The notes beneath the pieces were generated by a model. That model was not told the DNA's origin. It worked only from the letters and a program-made list of their open reading frames with translations, and made no database searches. A DNA stretch of 64,000 bases, taken from Spirosoma rhododendri. Its GTDB lineage: Bacteria; Bacteroidota; Bacteroidia; Cytophagales; Spirosomataceae. The stretch lies in the NCBI RefSeq assembly GCF_012849055.1, contig NZ_CP051677.1, positions 4,355,001 to 4,419,000 of the forward strand, given 5' to 3'. Shown here one piece after another: positions 49,318-58,776 of this stretch (its first letter is position 1; every line of letters begins with the position of its first letter). A program made the position numbers and the translations under genes.

Positions 49318-49472
49318 AGTTTACCCGGGTGGGATTTATCTGCAAAGTAAAACAAACTATCGGGCAGACCATTACCCGGCTTATTTCACAGTTCCTGCGC
49401 ATACGAATCGAATTATATAAGTAAAAACAGAGCATTTTTGCCTTGTCTTTACTACTCAAGAAAAAGTCGATC

Positions 49473-52400
49473 ATGCGCAAACCTGACTGGAAAATAAGTC
49501 ACAAACTGGCCCGTTTCCGTCCCTATGTAACACCCACGTCGGTATGGCTGGGCGGTCTGATTCCGGTGCTGATGCTGGCCGGGTATCAGCAGGCCAACGA
49601 CCCCGTTAAAGAGCCGATCAAGCGACTCGACCCGGCTAAGGCAGTTCAGATGGCCAAAGCTATCGAAGCCACCGTCAGCCCGAAACTGGCCGAAGGGCTA
49701 TCACTCACCGTATGGGGTGTCGACTCGCTCGTCGCTGACCCCATCGGTATCGACATCGACGACAACGGACGGTTATACTACACCCGTACCAATCGGCAGA
49801 AAAACTCGGAATTTGACATTCGGGGGCATCAGGACTGGGAAATCGAGTCGAACAAGCTGCAAAGCATCGAAGACAAACGCGCCTTTCTGCACCGGGCCTT
49901 ATCGCCGGAAAACAGCAAAAAGAACGAGTGGCTCAAAGACGTCAACGGCGACGGGTCGCACGACTGGCGCGATATGACCGTCGAGAAGGAGAACGTCTAC
50001 CGCATCGAAGACACGAACGGAGATGGCGTAGCCGACCAAACGCAACTGGTTGTCAACGATTTCAACGACGAAGTAACCGACGTCGCCGGGGGTGTACTCG
50101 CCAACGGCAAAGACCTGTTTGTGACCGTCGCGCCCGACCTGTGGCGGCTGCGCGACACCAACGGCGACGGTATTCCCGATGAGAAGAAATCACTCTCGAC
50201 CGGCTACGGTATTCACGTCGGCTTCAGCGGCCACGGGATGTCGGGCGTCGAGATGGGGCCGGACGGCAAAATCTACTGGCAAATCGGCGACATCGGGTTC
50301 AACGGCGGGAAGGACGCCAACGGCAAGTCGATGAACTACGCCAACACGGGTGTTGTCGTGCGGGCTAACCCCGACGGCAGTGATTTCGAGGTGTTTGCTC
50401 ACGGCGTCAGAAACACGCACGAATTCGTGTTCGACGAATACGGCAATCTCATCAGCGAAGATAACGACGGCGACCACGCGGGCGAAAAAGAACGGTTGGT
50501 CTACATCACCAACGGATCGGATACGGGCTGGCGCAGCAACTGGCAGTACGGCAAATACCGGGATCCGAAAAACAACACGTATAAGGTCTGGATGGACGAA
50601 AAGATGTACCTGCCGCGCTTCGAAGGGCAGGCGGCCTACATCACCCCCACCCTCGCCAACTTCGTCAGCGGCCCGGCCGGTATGCTTTACAACCCCGGCA
50701 CGGCGCTGTCGCCCAAGTACAAAAACACATTTTTCATCGCTGAATTCGTCGGCAACCCCGCACAGTCGGGCATTCACGCGTTTAAGTTGAAGCCCAAAGG
50801 CGCGTCGTTTGAGCTGGGTCAGCAGGAGAAAATTCTCGGTGGTGTGCTGGCAACCGGCATTGACTTCGGCCCCGATGGTGCGATGTACGTAGCCGACTGG
50901 GTCAACGGCTGGGATACCAAAGACTACGGCCGTATCTGGAAACTGGACGATAAATCGGCGGCAGCGTCGGCCGAACGCAAGGAAACCAAGATGCTGCTGG
51001 CGGCCGATTTCAACGGACGCCCGGAAGCCGACCTGGGCAAGTTGCTGTATAACGCCGACATGCGGGTGCGGATGAAAGCGCAGTTCGAACTGGTCGACCG
51101 GAAGGCGAAGGGTGCCGAGGTGCTGACAGCCGCGACGAAGCAGACGGCCAACCAACTGGCGCGGGTACACGGCATCTGGGGGATGGCGCAACTGTCCCGG
51201 CAAGATAAGCAGTACGCGCAGGGCATCATGCCCCTGCTGACCGACAGCGATCCCGAAATCCGGGCGCAGGCAGCTAAGTGGCTGGGCGACATTCGCTACG
51301 CCGACGCAGGAGCTGCCTTGATCCCGCTGCTGACTGATACCAACGCCCGCACCCGGTTCTTTGCCGCCGAAGCCCTCGGCCGCATTGCCTACGAACCGGC
51401 GGTTCAGCCAATCATCAAGATGCTGGAAGCCAACAACGACGCTGACGCTTACCTGCGCCACGCCGGTAGTCTGGCCCTGTCTCGCATCGGCAAGGTTGAG
51501 CCGGTGGCAGCCCTGAGCAGCAGTCCCTCGCGGGCGTTGCGGATTGCCGCCGTGGTGGCCCTGCGCCGGATGGAAAGCCCCGAAATCGCCCGGTTCCTCA
51601 ACGACTCGGATGCGTTTGTCGTGACGGAAGCATCACGAGGTATCAACGACGATTTTTCGATTCCAAAAGCCCTGCCCGCGCTGAGCAACCTGCTGGTCAG
51701 CACGAAGTTTACGAACGAGCCGCTCATTCGCCGGGCCATCAACGCCAACCTGCGCGTCGGCACGCCCGAAGCCATGCAGCACCTGATGACCTACGCGCAG
51801 AACGACGCCAACCCCGCCGAGATGCGGGCCGAAGCCCTCGACGCACTCAGCACCTGGGCCGACCCATCGGTGCTCGACCGGGTCGACGGTCGCTACCGGG
51901 GTGAGGCAAAGCGCGACGCGGGTACGCTACGTACGCAAACGGCCGATTTGTATACCAAACTGGTTGGTAGCAACGAACTGCCCGTTCGGCTCAGCGCCAT
52001 CAAAGCGATTCAGACACTGGGAATCACGTCGGCCGGCCCTGTGCTGATGACCCGGCTCACGAGCGATGCCGACGCGCCAGTCCGCATTGCTGCCCTGAAA
52101 ACGCTGGCGTCGCTCAACGACCCGCAACTCAGCAAAGCCATCGAGCAGGCGCTGTCCGATCAGAACAAGTCGGTGCGCGTTGCCGGTCTGGATTTAGTCG
52201 CGAAAAGCAATATGCCCAGCGACCGGATGGTTAGCCTGCTGACCAACGTCATCGACACCCGCACGGCCGAAGAAAAACAGGCGGCTCTGCTGACGCTGGG
52301 TAAACTGCCGATCAAGTACACGCAGCCGATCTTCATGCAGATGATGGGTAAGCTGGCGAAAGGAACCCTTGCGCCGGAAATTCAACTCGAACTGGAAGAA

Positions 52401-52928
52401 GCCATCGACAGCACCCATTCGGCACCCCTTATCAGTCAGTACAAAGGCACGCTTGCCAAACTCTCGCCCGACGCGCTGTCGTCTACCTTTAAGGGCGCGC
52501 TGTTTGGTGGCGAACCCGACAAAGGGCGTCGCGTTTTCTTCCGCCACCCGACCGCGCAGTGTATCCGTTGCCACTCGTACGACGATCTCGGCGGTAACGC
52601 GGGTCCCCGGCTCAACGGCGTCGCCAGCCGCCTGACGCGTGACCAATTGCTCGAAGCCGTTATCAACCCCAGCGCCCGGATTGCCCCCGGCTACGGGTCG
52701 GTAACGCTGAAGCTGAAAAACGGTAAGACCGTTAGCGGCACGATGGAAGGCGAAACAAGCACCGATGTCAAGGTGAAGCAGGGCGACAAACCGACGATGA
52801 CAATTCCGAAGAGTCAGATCGCCAAGCGCACCACTGACCCGTCGAGTATGCCGCAGATGACGTACCTACTGACAAAGCGCGAAATCCGCGACGTGGTCAG
52901 CTTTCTGGCCACGCTTAAGAACGAGTAG
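49473..52928 (+). CDS. PVC-type cytochrome: dehydrogenase-like propeller, HEAT repeats and CxxCH heme domain
   Basis: A 1,151-residue exported protein. ATG 49473 precedes a hydrophobic segment (WLGGLIPVLMLAGYQQA, about 26-42). Residues about 60-500 form a glucose/sorbosone-dehydrogenase-like beta-propeller (ADPIGIDIDDNGRLYYT, ATGIDFGPDGAMYVADWVNG). About 545-900 are HEAT-like repeats (SDPEIRAQAAKWLGDIRYAD, TDTNARTRFFAAEALGRIAY). The end holds a cytochrome c-type domain with CIRCH (Cys1030, Cys1033, His1034) and a module ending LTKREIRDVVSFLATLK. Proteins of this build are thought to oxidise sugars or related carbohydrates at the cell envelope, passing electrons to the heme; this is family inference. 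The gene stands alone, ended by a strong terminator. Confidence 0.87.
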   Translation: MRKPDWKISHKLARFRPYVTPTSVWLGGLIPVLMLAGYQQANDPVKEPIKRLDPAKAVQMAKAIEATVSPKLAEGLSLTVWGVDSLVADPIGIDIDDNGRLYYTRTNRQKNSEFDIRGHQDWEIESNKLQSIEDKRAFLHRALSPENSKKNEWLKDVNGDGSHDWRDMTVEKENVYRIEDTNGDGVADQTQLVVNDFNDEVTDVAGGVLANGKDLFVTVAPDLWRLRDTNGDGIPDEKKSLSTGYGIHVGFSGHGMSGVEMGPDGKIYWQIGDIGFNGGKDANGKSMNYANTGVVVRANPDGSDFEVFAHGVRNTHEFVFDEYGNLISEDNDGDHAGEKERLVYITNGSDTGWRSNWQYGKYRDPKNNTYKVWMDEKMYLPRFEGQAAYITPTLANFVSGPAGMLYNPGTALSPKYKNTFFIAEFVGNPAQSGIHAFKLKPKGASFELGQQEKILGGVLATGIDFGPDGAMYVADWVNGWDTKDYGRIWKLDDKSAAASAERKETKMLLAADFNGRPEADLGKLLYNADMRVRMKAQFELVDRKAKGAEVLTAATKQTANQLARVHGIWGMAQLSRQDKQYAQGIMPLLTDSDPEIRAQAAKWLGDIRYADAGAALIPLLTDTNARTRFFAAEALGRIAYEPAVQPIIKMLEANNDADAYLRHAGSLALSRIGKVEPVAALSSSPSRALRIAAVVALRRMESPEIARFLNDSDAFVVTEASRGINDDFSIPKALPALSNLLVSTKFTNEPLIRRAINANLRVGTPEAMQHLMTYAQNDANPAEMRAEALDALSTWADPSVLDRVDGRYRGEAKRDAGTLRTQTADLYTKLVGSNELPVRLSAIKAIQTLGITSAGPVLMTRLTSDADAPVRIAALKTLASLNDPQLSKAIEQALSDQNKSVRVAGLDLVAKSNMPSDRMVSLLTNVIDTRTAEEKQAALLTLGKLPIKYTQPIFMQMMGKLAKGTLAPEIQLELEEAIDSTHSAPLISQYKGTLAKLSPDALSSTFKGALFGGEPDKGRRVFFRHPTAQCIRCHSYDDLGGNAGPRLNGVASRLTRDQLLEAVINPSARIAPGYGSVTLKLKNGKTVSGTMEGETSTDVKVKQGDKPTMTIPKSQIAKRTTDPSSMPQMTYLLTKREIRDVVSFLATLKNE

Positions 52929-52950
52929 TAGCATACAGTTTGATAGCAAC

Positions 52951-52990
52951 GGGCCTACCTGCGAATCGTCGCAGGTAGGCCCGTTTTTTT
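52951..52990 (+). terminator. Rho-independent terminator
   Basis: A perfect 14-bp GC-rich stem (52951-52964 and 52969-52982) with a 4-base loop, followed by G and seven T residues. It lies 22 bp after the stop of the cytochrome gene. Confidence 0.9.
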
Positions 52991-53183
52991 GTTCGACAGC
53001 CTGATCCTAACGTGAAAATTTAGTTATTATTACTCACCCTTTACAATTACAATTAACTCATTTTCAGTATTTTAAATCAATTCTGACAGAGATTAATTTT
53101 GCATTAACGCTGCCACGATAGCAGCTGATGTCACGTAATGGCTCATGGATGTTGTCCAAACTATTCCCCCGCTGGTTATTCCT

Positions 53184-53672
53184 ATGAAAAAAGTATTTGT
53201 TGCCTGTTCGCTGCTTACTGTGCTGGCACTCGGCTACGCCTGCACCAAGAGTTCTGATTTAAACCCCGCCGATGCCAGCGGTGCAGCCCGTAGCGGCAGC
53301 GTTATGAGCGGCACGGTGACCGGCCCACACAATGGCACCGCCGGTGGTCCGCACAGTGGTACAGCCACCGGCCCACACAACGGTACGGCAACTGGTCCCC
53401 ACAATGGCACCGCGACTGGCCCACACAATGGTACGGCAACTGGCCCGCACAGTGGAACGGCCACGCCATCCCATAGCGGAACTGCAACGCCACCGCACAA
53501 CGGTACTGCAACTGGTCCGCACAACGGACCACCGCATAGCGGTACGGCGACCGGCCCCCACAGCGGCACCGCAACCCCGCCCCGCAGTGGAACGGCCACA
53601 CCACCACGTGCTGGAACGGCGACACCTCCGCAGAGTGGCACAGGTACGCCACCCCACCGGCCCCGTCACTAG
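53184..53672 (+). CDS. Lipoprotein with octapeptide tandem repeats
   Basis: A 162-residue protein; ATG 53184 gives MKKVFVACSLLTVLALGYAC, a lipoprotein signal with lipobox LGYAC. After a short linker (TKSSDLNPADAS) the rest is almost entirely the 8-residue unit G-T-A-T-G/P-P-H/R-N/S (about 13-14 copies; one unit is shortened to GPPHS). Composition is Gly, Thr, Pro, His and Ser, so it is probably extended and disordered at the outer membrane or surface. Histidine richness could bind metal, which is untested. The 24-bp repeats also make long open frames on the other strand, which are shadows. Confidence 0.75.
   Translation: MKKVFVACSLLTVLALGYACTKSSDLNPADASGAARSGSVMSGTVTGPHNGTAGGPHSGTATGPHNGTATGPHNGTATGPHNGTATGPHSGTATPSHSGTATPPHNGTATGPHNGPPHSGTATGPHSGTATPPRSGTATPPRAGTATPPQSGTGTPPHRPRH
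53309..53655 (+). repeat. 24-bp imperfect tandem repeat encoding the octapeptides
   Basis: Copies of a 24-bp unit (ggcccacacaatggcaccgc-type words) encode GTATGPHN. Codon choice alternates (aac/aat, acg/acc, ccc/ccg), so copies are not identical, but number changes by slippage or unequal crossing-over are plausible. Confidence 0.8.
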
Positions 53673-53692
53673 CCGACCGCATTTTACACAGC

Positions 53693-53730
53693 AAAAAGAC
53701 CCGCTATCAGCGCTGATAGCGGGTCTTTTT
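53693..53730. terminator. Strong symmetric hairpin after the repeat lipoprotein
   Basis: A perfect palindrome of 38 bp, arms aaaaagacccgctatcagc and complement, starting with five A and ending with five T. It would terminate from both directions. Confidence 0.88.
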
Positions 53731-54412
53731 GCTTTTATGGTCTGCGTAAAAACCGAATTATACCCTATGAAACTATGCTCATTTTAGTTAAAAAAAGTAG
53801 ACTACCGATAAGTAAATATTGACTTTTAACTTTCTATTTTTTCGTTAAAAAATTAGCCAATTAATTTCTATTATGTTCTTTTCTGACTTTTCAAGAAAAC
53901 ATATTCAGTCTGTTAGAAACCGAAATTAACTATAAGCTTATACAGTCAGGATTAACTCAAAAAAACAGATAGCATTATCAGAAATTTGCTGTAATAAATT
54001 GCATACTAATTACCCGTTTCTATCCACCCATTATAAACGTCTCACATGTTAATAAAATATACTATCGAAAGCTAAACAAGGCCGACGTAGTTCAACTGAA
54101 TAGATTCATTAACAGCGCTCTTAGCCTGTTCAAAATCGGCTCAAAGGTAGAAAATAATATCATATCTATGGCGTGTCATTTCTAAAAATTCACGCCACAC
54201 AGTTAGCTATGATACATGGCCATAAAAGGACCATTTTATCATTTTATCAGCAATTACCTTATCAAAACGTCAGGTGAAATTGTAAGCACAAGTCTGCTCT
54301 CAAAAAACCCGACGAATCCTGTTGCACTAACCAAGCAAATTCGACTAAACCTGTATCAACCATATAAACACATGAAAATTCCTCCAACCAAAGCTTAAAA
54401 AATCCAACACGC
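53731..54412. other. 680-bp AT-rich stretch before the NRPS gene
   Basis: The stretch is strongly AT-rich with many stops. The one short frame (54216-54398) has no family look and no supporting start. It probably contains the NRPS promoter, but I could not match a TTG/TAnnTTTG pair. No riboswitch or RNA gene is seen. Confidence 0.5.
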
Positions 54413-57400
54413 ATGACTCTATCTACTCCACACGCAAAAATTGTTGATTTTGACCCATTCGCAGGCCCTGCCTTTTCCCACATCGCCCCTTCGACAGAAG
54501 CGCAAATGGAAATATGGGCGGCTTGCCTGCTGGGCGGTGATGATGCCAGCCGAGCCTACAACGAATCTATTTCACTTCAATTCACCGGCTTTTTAGACCG
54601 GTATGCGCTCGAACAAGCCCTGTTCACGCTAATCACCCGTCATGAAGCGCTACGGTCGGTATTGAGTCCTGATGGCAAAACAGTTTGCGTCTACACCGAT
54701 TCTCCTGTTCGTTTACAGTTTCGGGATGTGTCGGCCGAATTGCCGGAAAACCAGCAACGGCAACTAACTGATTATACGCGCGAAGAGTCAACATACGTTT
54801 TCGATTTGCAGCATGGCCCCTTACTGAAAGCCACGCTTTTCTCCCTGTCGGCATCGAGTCATTATTTTGTAATGACCGCTCACCATATTATTTGCGATGG
54901 CTGGTCTACGGGTATCATGCTACAGGAATTGGGTACGCTGTACTCGGCCTATACCCAAAAAATGGCCGCGAAACTCCCCGATGCGATTCCGTTCAGCCAG
55001 TACGCCCGGGAACGGTTTCTGTTCAATCAGAGTGACGACTACCAGCAAAGCGAACGCTACTGGCTCGATCAGTACGCCGACAATATACCGACGGTGCATC
55101 TGCCAACCGATTTCCCCCGAAAAACACCCCGCAGTTTTGACAGCGACCGGCTGGACTATCCGTTAAAGCCGGACGTAGTTGCAGCCGTGAAGAAAATGGG
55201 CCTGAAAGCGGGATGTGGCTTCGTTACTACGCTCATGACCGCGTTCGAAGTATTGCTGTATCGGTTGACGGGCCAGAATGATATTGTGCTCGGTTTGCCG
55301 GCTGCCGATCAGTCGGCTACCGGACATTATCAGCTGGTAGGCCACTGCGTGAGTTTGCTGCCGCTACGAAGCAAGCTGACGGCCGATGTTAGCTTTTTGG
55401 AGTTTTTAAAGCATCGAAAAACGGCGGTTCAGGATGCGCTTGACCATCGGCTAATCACGTTTGGTAGCTTACTGAAAAAGTTGAGCATGGCCCGTGATCT
55501 GTCGACGATTCCGCTGGTTCCCGTCGTATTTAACGTCGATATGGGTTTGGACGATGGCGTTCACTTTCACGATCTAACCTTTCAGTTAATCAGTAATCCG
55601 AGGGCCTACGAAAATTTTGAGCTGTTTGTCAATATCAGCGGGGCCGGCAATGCGCTCACCGTGGAATGGTCGTACAATACGCAGTTGTTCACGGCGGAGA
55701 CCATTCGTAAAATGATGGTCGAGTTTGAGCATATTTTGAGCACGATTACGGTTGATCCGTCCGTCATGATCGGGTCGATTAACCTGATTGAAACCAACAG
55801 ACTGCTCGAACAACTGGCCCGGTGGAACAACACTCAGGCCGACTACCCGCGCGATACGCCCCTCGATCAGTTGATCGAACAAACGTCGGCAACCTACGCG
55901 ACCAAACCAGCCCTTATTTTCAACGGCAGTACACTGTCGTATCGGCAGCTAAACGAAACGGCCAACCAGCTGGCGCATTACCTGCTGGCGTCGGGTGTTC
56001 GACAGGGCGACATAATCGGTGTGGCGGTTGACCGCTCGCCGGACATGCTGATAGCGCTACTCGCCATACTGCGGGCCGGTGCCGCCTACCTGCCCCTCGA
56101 CCCAACCTACCCCCAGGATCGGATCAGCTTTATGGTAGCCGATTCGGGCGCCAAACGAGTGCTCGTATCCCGCAACTACCAGGGGCGTTTGCGCGGTCAG
56201 ACCACCGAGCTGGTCATGGAAGACACGGCGCTCGCCATAGCCGGTTACCCCACGACAGCTCCCGCCCTTACGCACTCGGGCGACAGTCTGGCTTACGTAC
56301 TCTATACGTCGGGGTCCACGGGGAAGCCCAAGGGCGTGCTGATCGAACACCGCAACCTGGTCAACCTGTTGTGGAGCATGGCCCAGGCACCCGGTATCAG
56401 CGACAACGACACGTTACTGGCCGTAACCACCATTTCCTTCGACATCGCCGGTCTGGAGCTGTTTCTTCCGCTGCTTGTGGGGGCCACCGTATACCTCACC
56501 GACACGGCGACGGCTAAGGATGGCCGGGCTCTGCTGGCTCTCGTTAAATCGGCACAGATCAGCGTGATGCAGGCAACCCCCTCGACCTGGCGAATGATGC
56601 TCGACAGCGACTGGACTGATCGCTTGCCGCTGAAAGCGCTTTGCGGGGGCGAAGCCCTGCCGAAAGACCTGGCCACGCACCTGCTCACCCGATGCGATGA
56701 GTTGTGGAACGTATACGGACCAACCGAAACAACGATCTGGTCGACCGTCAAACGAATCGTCAGCGCGGATGATATTACCATCGGCAGGCCCATCAACAAC
56801 ACGCAGGTTTACATACTCGATGCGTTCCTCAAACCCGTAGCGGAAGGCTTAGCCGGTGAAATTTACATTGCTGGCGACGGCGTGGCACGCGGCTACCTGA
56901 ACCGGCAGGAGTTGACAAACGAACGGTTCGTAACCAATCCATTCACCGGAGGGGCACCCGGCACCATGTATCGAACGGGTGATCTGGGCGAGTTCCGGGC
57001 CGATGGCGACATACACTGCCTGGGGCGCGTCGACCATCAGGTAAAAATTCGGGGGCATCGCATCGAACTGCTGGAGATCGAAGCGGTATTGGCGGCCCTT
57101 GAGGGGATTAAAGAAGCTGTCGTTACAGCGCACGACGATCGGCAGGGCCATCCGCAACTGGTGGCTTACGTGGTTCCGCTTCACCTGGCTTCTCAGGAGC
57201 AGATTCTGGTCTGGAAACAACAGATGCAGCAACACCTGCCCGACTACATGATTCCAGTTCATTTTGTGGCAGTGAAACACATTCCACTGACCCCGAACGG
57301 GAAAGTAGATCGTAAGTCACTGCCCGCCCCACTCGTGGGTGAGCCCGGAACCCGCACCGATTACGTGGGGCCGCGCACCGACGTCGAACAACGGGTAGCC

Positions 57401-58420
57401 GCCATATGGCTGGACTGCCTGAAGCTCGACAAACTGGACGTTTTCGACAACTTCTTCGAACTTGGCGGCCATTCGCTGGTGGCCGTACAGGTGATGAACC
57501 GGCTGGAGAAGGAAACCGGCAAGCGGCTTCCACTATCGACGTTGTTTGAGTATCCGACGGTCGAAAAGTTAGCCCTGGCCCTACAAATGGACGGTACGTC
57601 TGTCGTATGGGATGCGCTCGTTCCCATCAAGCCGCAGGGTACGAAGATGCCGCTCTACATCGTACACGGCGCGGGCCTGCACGTATTGCTGTTCAACACA
57701 CTGGCCATGCACATGGACCCTGACCAGCCCGTTTACGGCTTACAGGCGAAAGGCATTAACAGTGCGGACAAGCCCCACGACAGTATCGAGGAGATGGCGA
57801 CGTACTACATCGACGCCATCATGGCCAAAAACCCGGACGGCCCCTATGCCCTGGCCGGTTTCTCCTTCGGGGGTGTTATCGCGTATGAGATGAGCCGGCA
57901 ACTGACCGCCCAGGGTAAAGTGGTGAAGATGCTGGCCATGTTCGACACCTACGTGTACGAGGCAAGGCAGTACGACTCCTGGCTGCGAAAAATGAGCGGT
58001 AACATGCTTGTTTCGCTTAAAACAAGGTTCTACGTGCTGACGCAACTGAAAGACGACCCTCAGCACACCTTACTTGTCAAAACAGAATCGTTGAAGCGTA
58101 AGATTAGTCAGCTGTACCGGCGGGTCAAGTACGACGAAGATCACCTCAAAGTCTTTTTGGGCAATTACTACGATGTCTACCAGAAAAGTCAGGCGGCATA
58201 CACCAAATATGTGCTGGTTCCGCATCAGGTGCGCATCGATTTGTTTCGGGCCAAAGAGCGGATTTTTTACATGCACGATTTCGAATTTCTCGGCTGGAAA
58301 CCGTTCGCTCTAAAGGGCGTTACGGTGCACGAAGTGCCGGGAAATCACAATAGCCTGTTTGATCCGCCAAACGATAAGTCGTTCGCCAGAACGCTGCAAA
58401 ACGTGCTGGACAAGGCGTAG
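54413..58420 (+). CDS. Single-module nonribosomal peptide synthetase C-A-T-TE, predicted glycine-specific
   Basis: A 1,335-residue NRPS. Condensation domain about 20-450 with the active HHxxxDG (HHIICDG, 157-163). Adenylation about 475-975: A3 core YTSGSTGKPKG (from 631), A4 SFDIAGLELF, A5 NVYGPTETTIW, A7 YRTGDLGEF, A10 NGKVDRKSL. Read against GrsA the specificity residues come out as D-I-L-Q-L-G-V-I-W-K, one change from the published glycine code DILQLGLIWK. Thiolation domain about 990-1060 with DNFFELGGHSL (Ser1021). Thioesterase about 1080-1335 with GFSFGG (Ser1151) and the C-terminal PGNHNSLF. With no second module, the C domain must take its donor from elsewhere, such as an acyl group. 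N-acylglycine is a reasonable product guess. Confidence 0.9.
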   Translation: MTLSTPHAKIVDFDPFAGPAFSHIAPSTEAQMEIWAACLLGGDDASRAYNESISLQFTGFLDRYALEQALFTLITRHEALRSVLSPDGKTVCVYTDSPVRLQFRDVSAELPENQQRQLTDYTREESTYVFDLQHGPLLKATLFSLSASSHYFVMTAHHIICDGWSTGIMLQELGTLYSAYTQKMAAKLPDAIPFSQYARERFLFNQSDDYQQSERYWLDQYADNIPTVHLPTDFPRKTPRSFDSDRLDYPLKPDVVAAVKKMGLKAGCGFVTTLMTAFEVLLYRLTGQNDIVLGLPAADQSATGHYQLVGHCVSLLPLRSKLTADVSFLEFLKHRKTAVQDALDHRLITFGSLLKKLSMARDLSTIPLVPVVFNVDMGLDDGVHFHDLTFQLISNPRAYENFELFVNISGAGNALTVEWSYNTQLFTAETIRKMMVEFEHILSTITVDPSVMIGSINLIETNRLLEQLARWNNTQADYPRDTPLDQLIEQTSATYATKPALIFNGSTLSYRQLNETANQLAHYLLASGVRQGDIIGVAVDRSPDMLIALLAILRAGAAYLPLDPTYPQDRISFMVADSGAKRVLVSRNYQGRLRGQTTELVMEDTALAIAGYPTTAPALTHSGDSLAYVLYTSGSTGKPKGVLIEHRNLVNLLWSMAQAPGISDNDTLLAVTTISFDIAGLELFLPLLVGATVYLTDTATAKDGRALLALVKSAQISVMQATPSTWRMMLDSDWTDRLPLKALCGGEALPKDLATHLLTRCDELWNVYGPTETTIWSTVKRIVSADDITIGRPINNTQVYILDAFLKPVAEGLAGEIYIAGDGVARGYLNRQELTNERFVTNPFTGGAPGTMYRTGDLGEFRADGDIHCLGRVDHQVKIRGHRIELLEIEAVLAALEGIKEAVVTAHDDRQGHPQLVAYVVPLHLASQEQILVWKQQMQQHLPDYMIPVHFVAVKHIPLTPNGKVDRKSLPAPLVGEPGTRTDYVGPRTDVEQRVAAIWLDCLKLDKLDVFDNFFELGGHSLVAVQVMNRLEKETGKRLPLSTLFEYPTVEKLALALQMDGTSVVWDALVPIKPQGTKMPLYIVHGAGLHVLLFNTLAMHMDPDQPVYGLQAKGINSADKPHDSIEEMATYYIDAIMAKNPDGPYALAGFSFGGVIAYEMSRQLTAQGKVVKMLAMFDTYVYEARQYDSWLRKMSGNMLVSLKTRFYVLTQLKDDPQHTLLVKTESLKRKISQLYRRVKYDEDHLKVFLGNYYDVYQKSQAAYTKYVLVPHQVRIDLFRAKERIFYMHDFEFLGWKPFALKGVTVHEVPGNHNSLFDPPNDKSFARTLQNVLDKA

Positions 58421-58776
58421 AATATTTCGATCGAGTACCCTCAAACTCCGGCCTGTCGGAGCTACGGCAATCGCCCTGGCTTCGACGGGCCGGAATGCTT
58501 GTGACGCCAGTCACCTTAGTTCCAGCCGTGACTGGCTACCGAAGATGCTTCCTGCGTCAGCATGACGGAAACCTGGCGTATACCCATCCTTTTACACCGG
58601 GGCGCCAGCCAATTCTTTATCAATACGGACGGGTTTGGCCGGTGATGAATTTGACCAAACTATATTTTTAAAATTTTTTACTTAGTAACTTTCGGCTTTG
58701 CTGAACGCGCATTCATCAGTACATACTGTTGGTTGACGACTTCGGTACTCTACTGATCTATTTATCCTGCCTGCTC
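58421..58776. other. 356-bp gap between NRPS and fucosidase genes
   Basis: The first 200 bases have gene-like base composition but no sustained frame; the last 130 are AT-rich. No terminator hairpin with a T tract is evident after the NRPS stop. A weak TTTG (58650) and TAACTTTC (58686) are present, too far apart for the consensus. Confidence 0.45.

Noticed and set aside
53234..53694. Long frames on all strands across the octapeptide repeat region
   Set aside because: A 24-bp repeat has no stop in several frames, so repeat-born frames (CGPVAVPL and WRCSS types) are expected. Only the plus frame has a lipoprotein signal.
54216..54398. 60-codon frame before the NRPS gene
   Set aside because: AT-rich, no family, no spacing or context like an MbtH protein. 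It does not look like a coding sequence.
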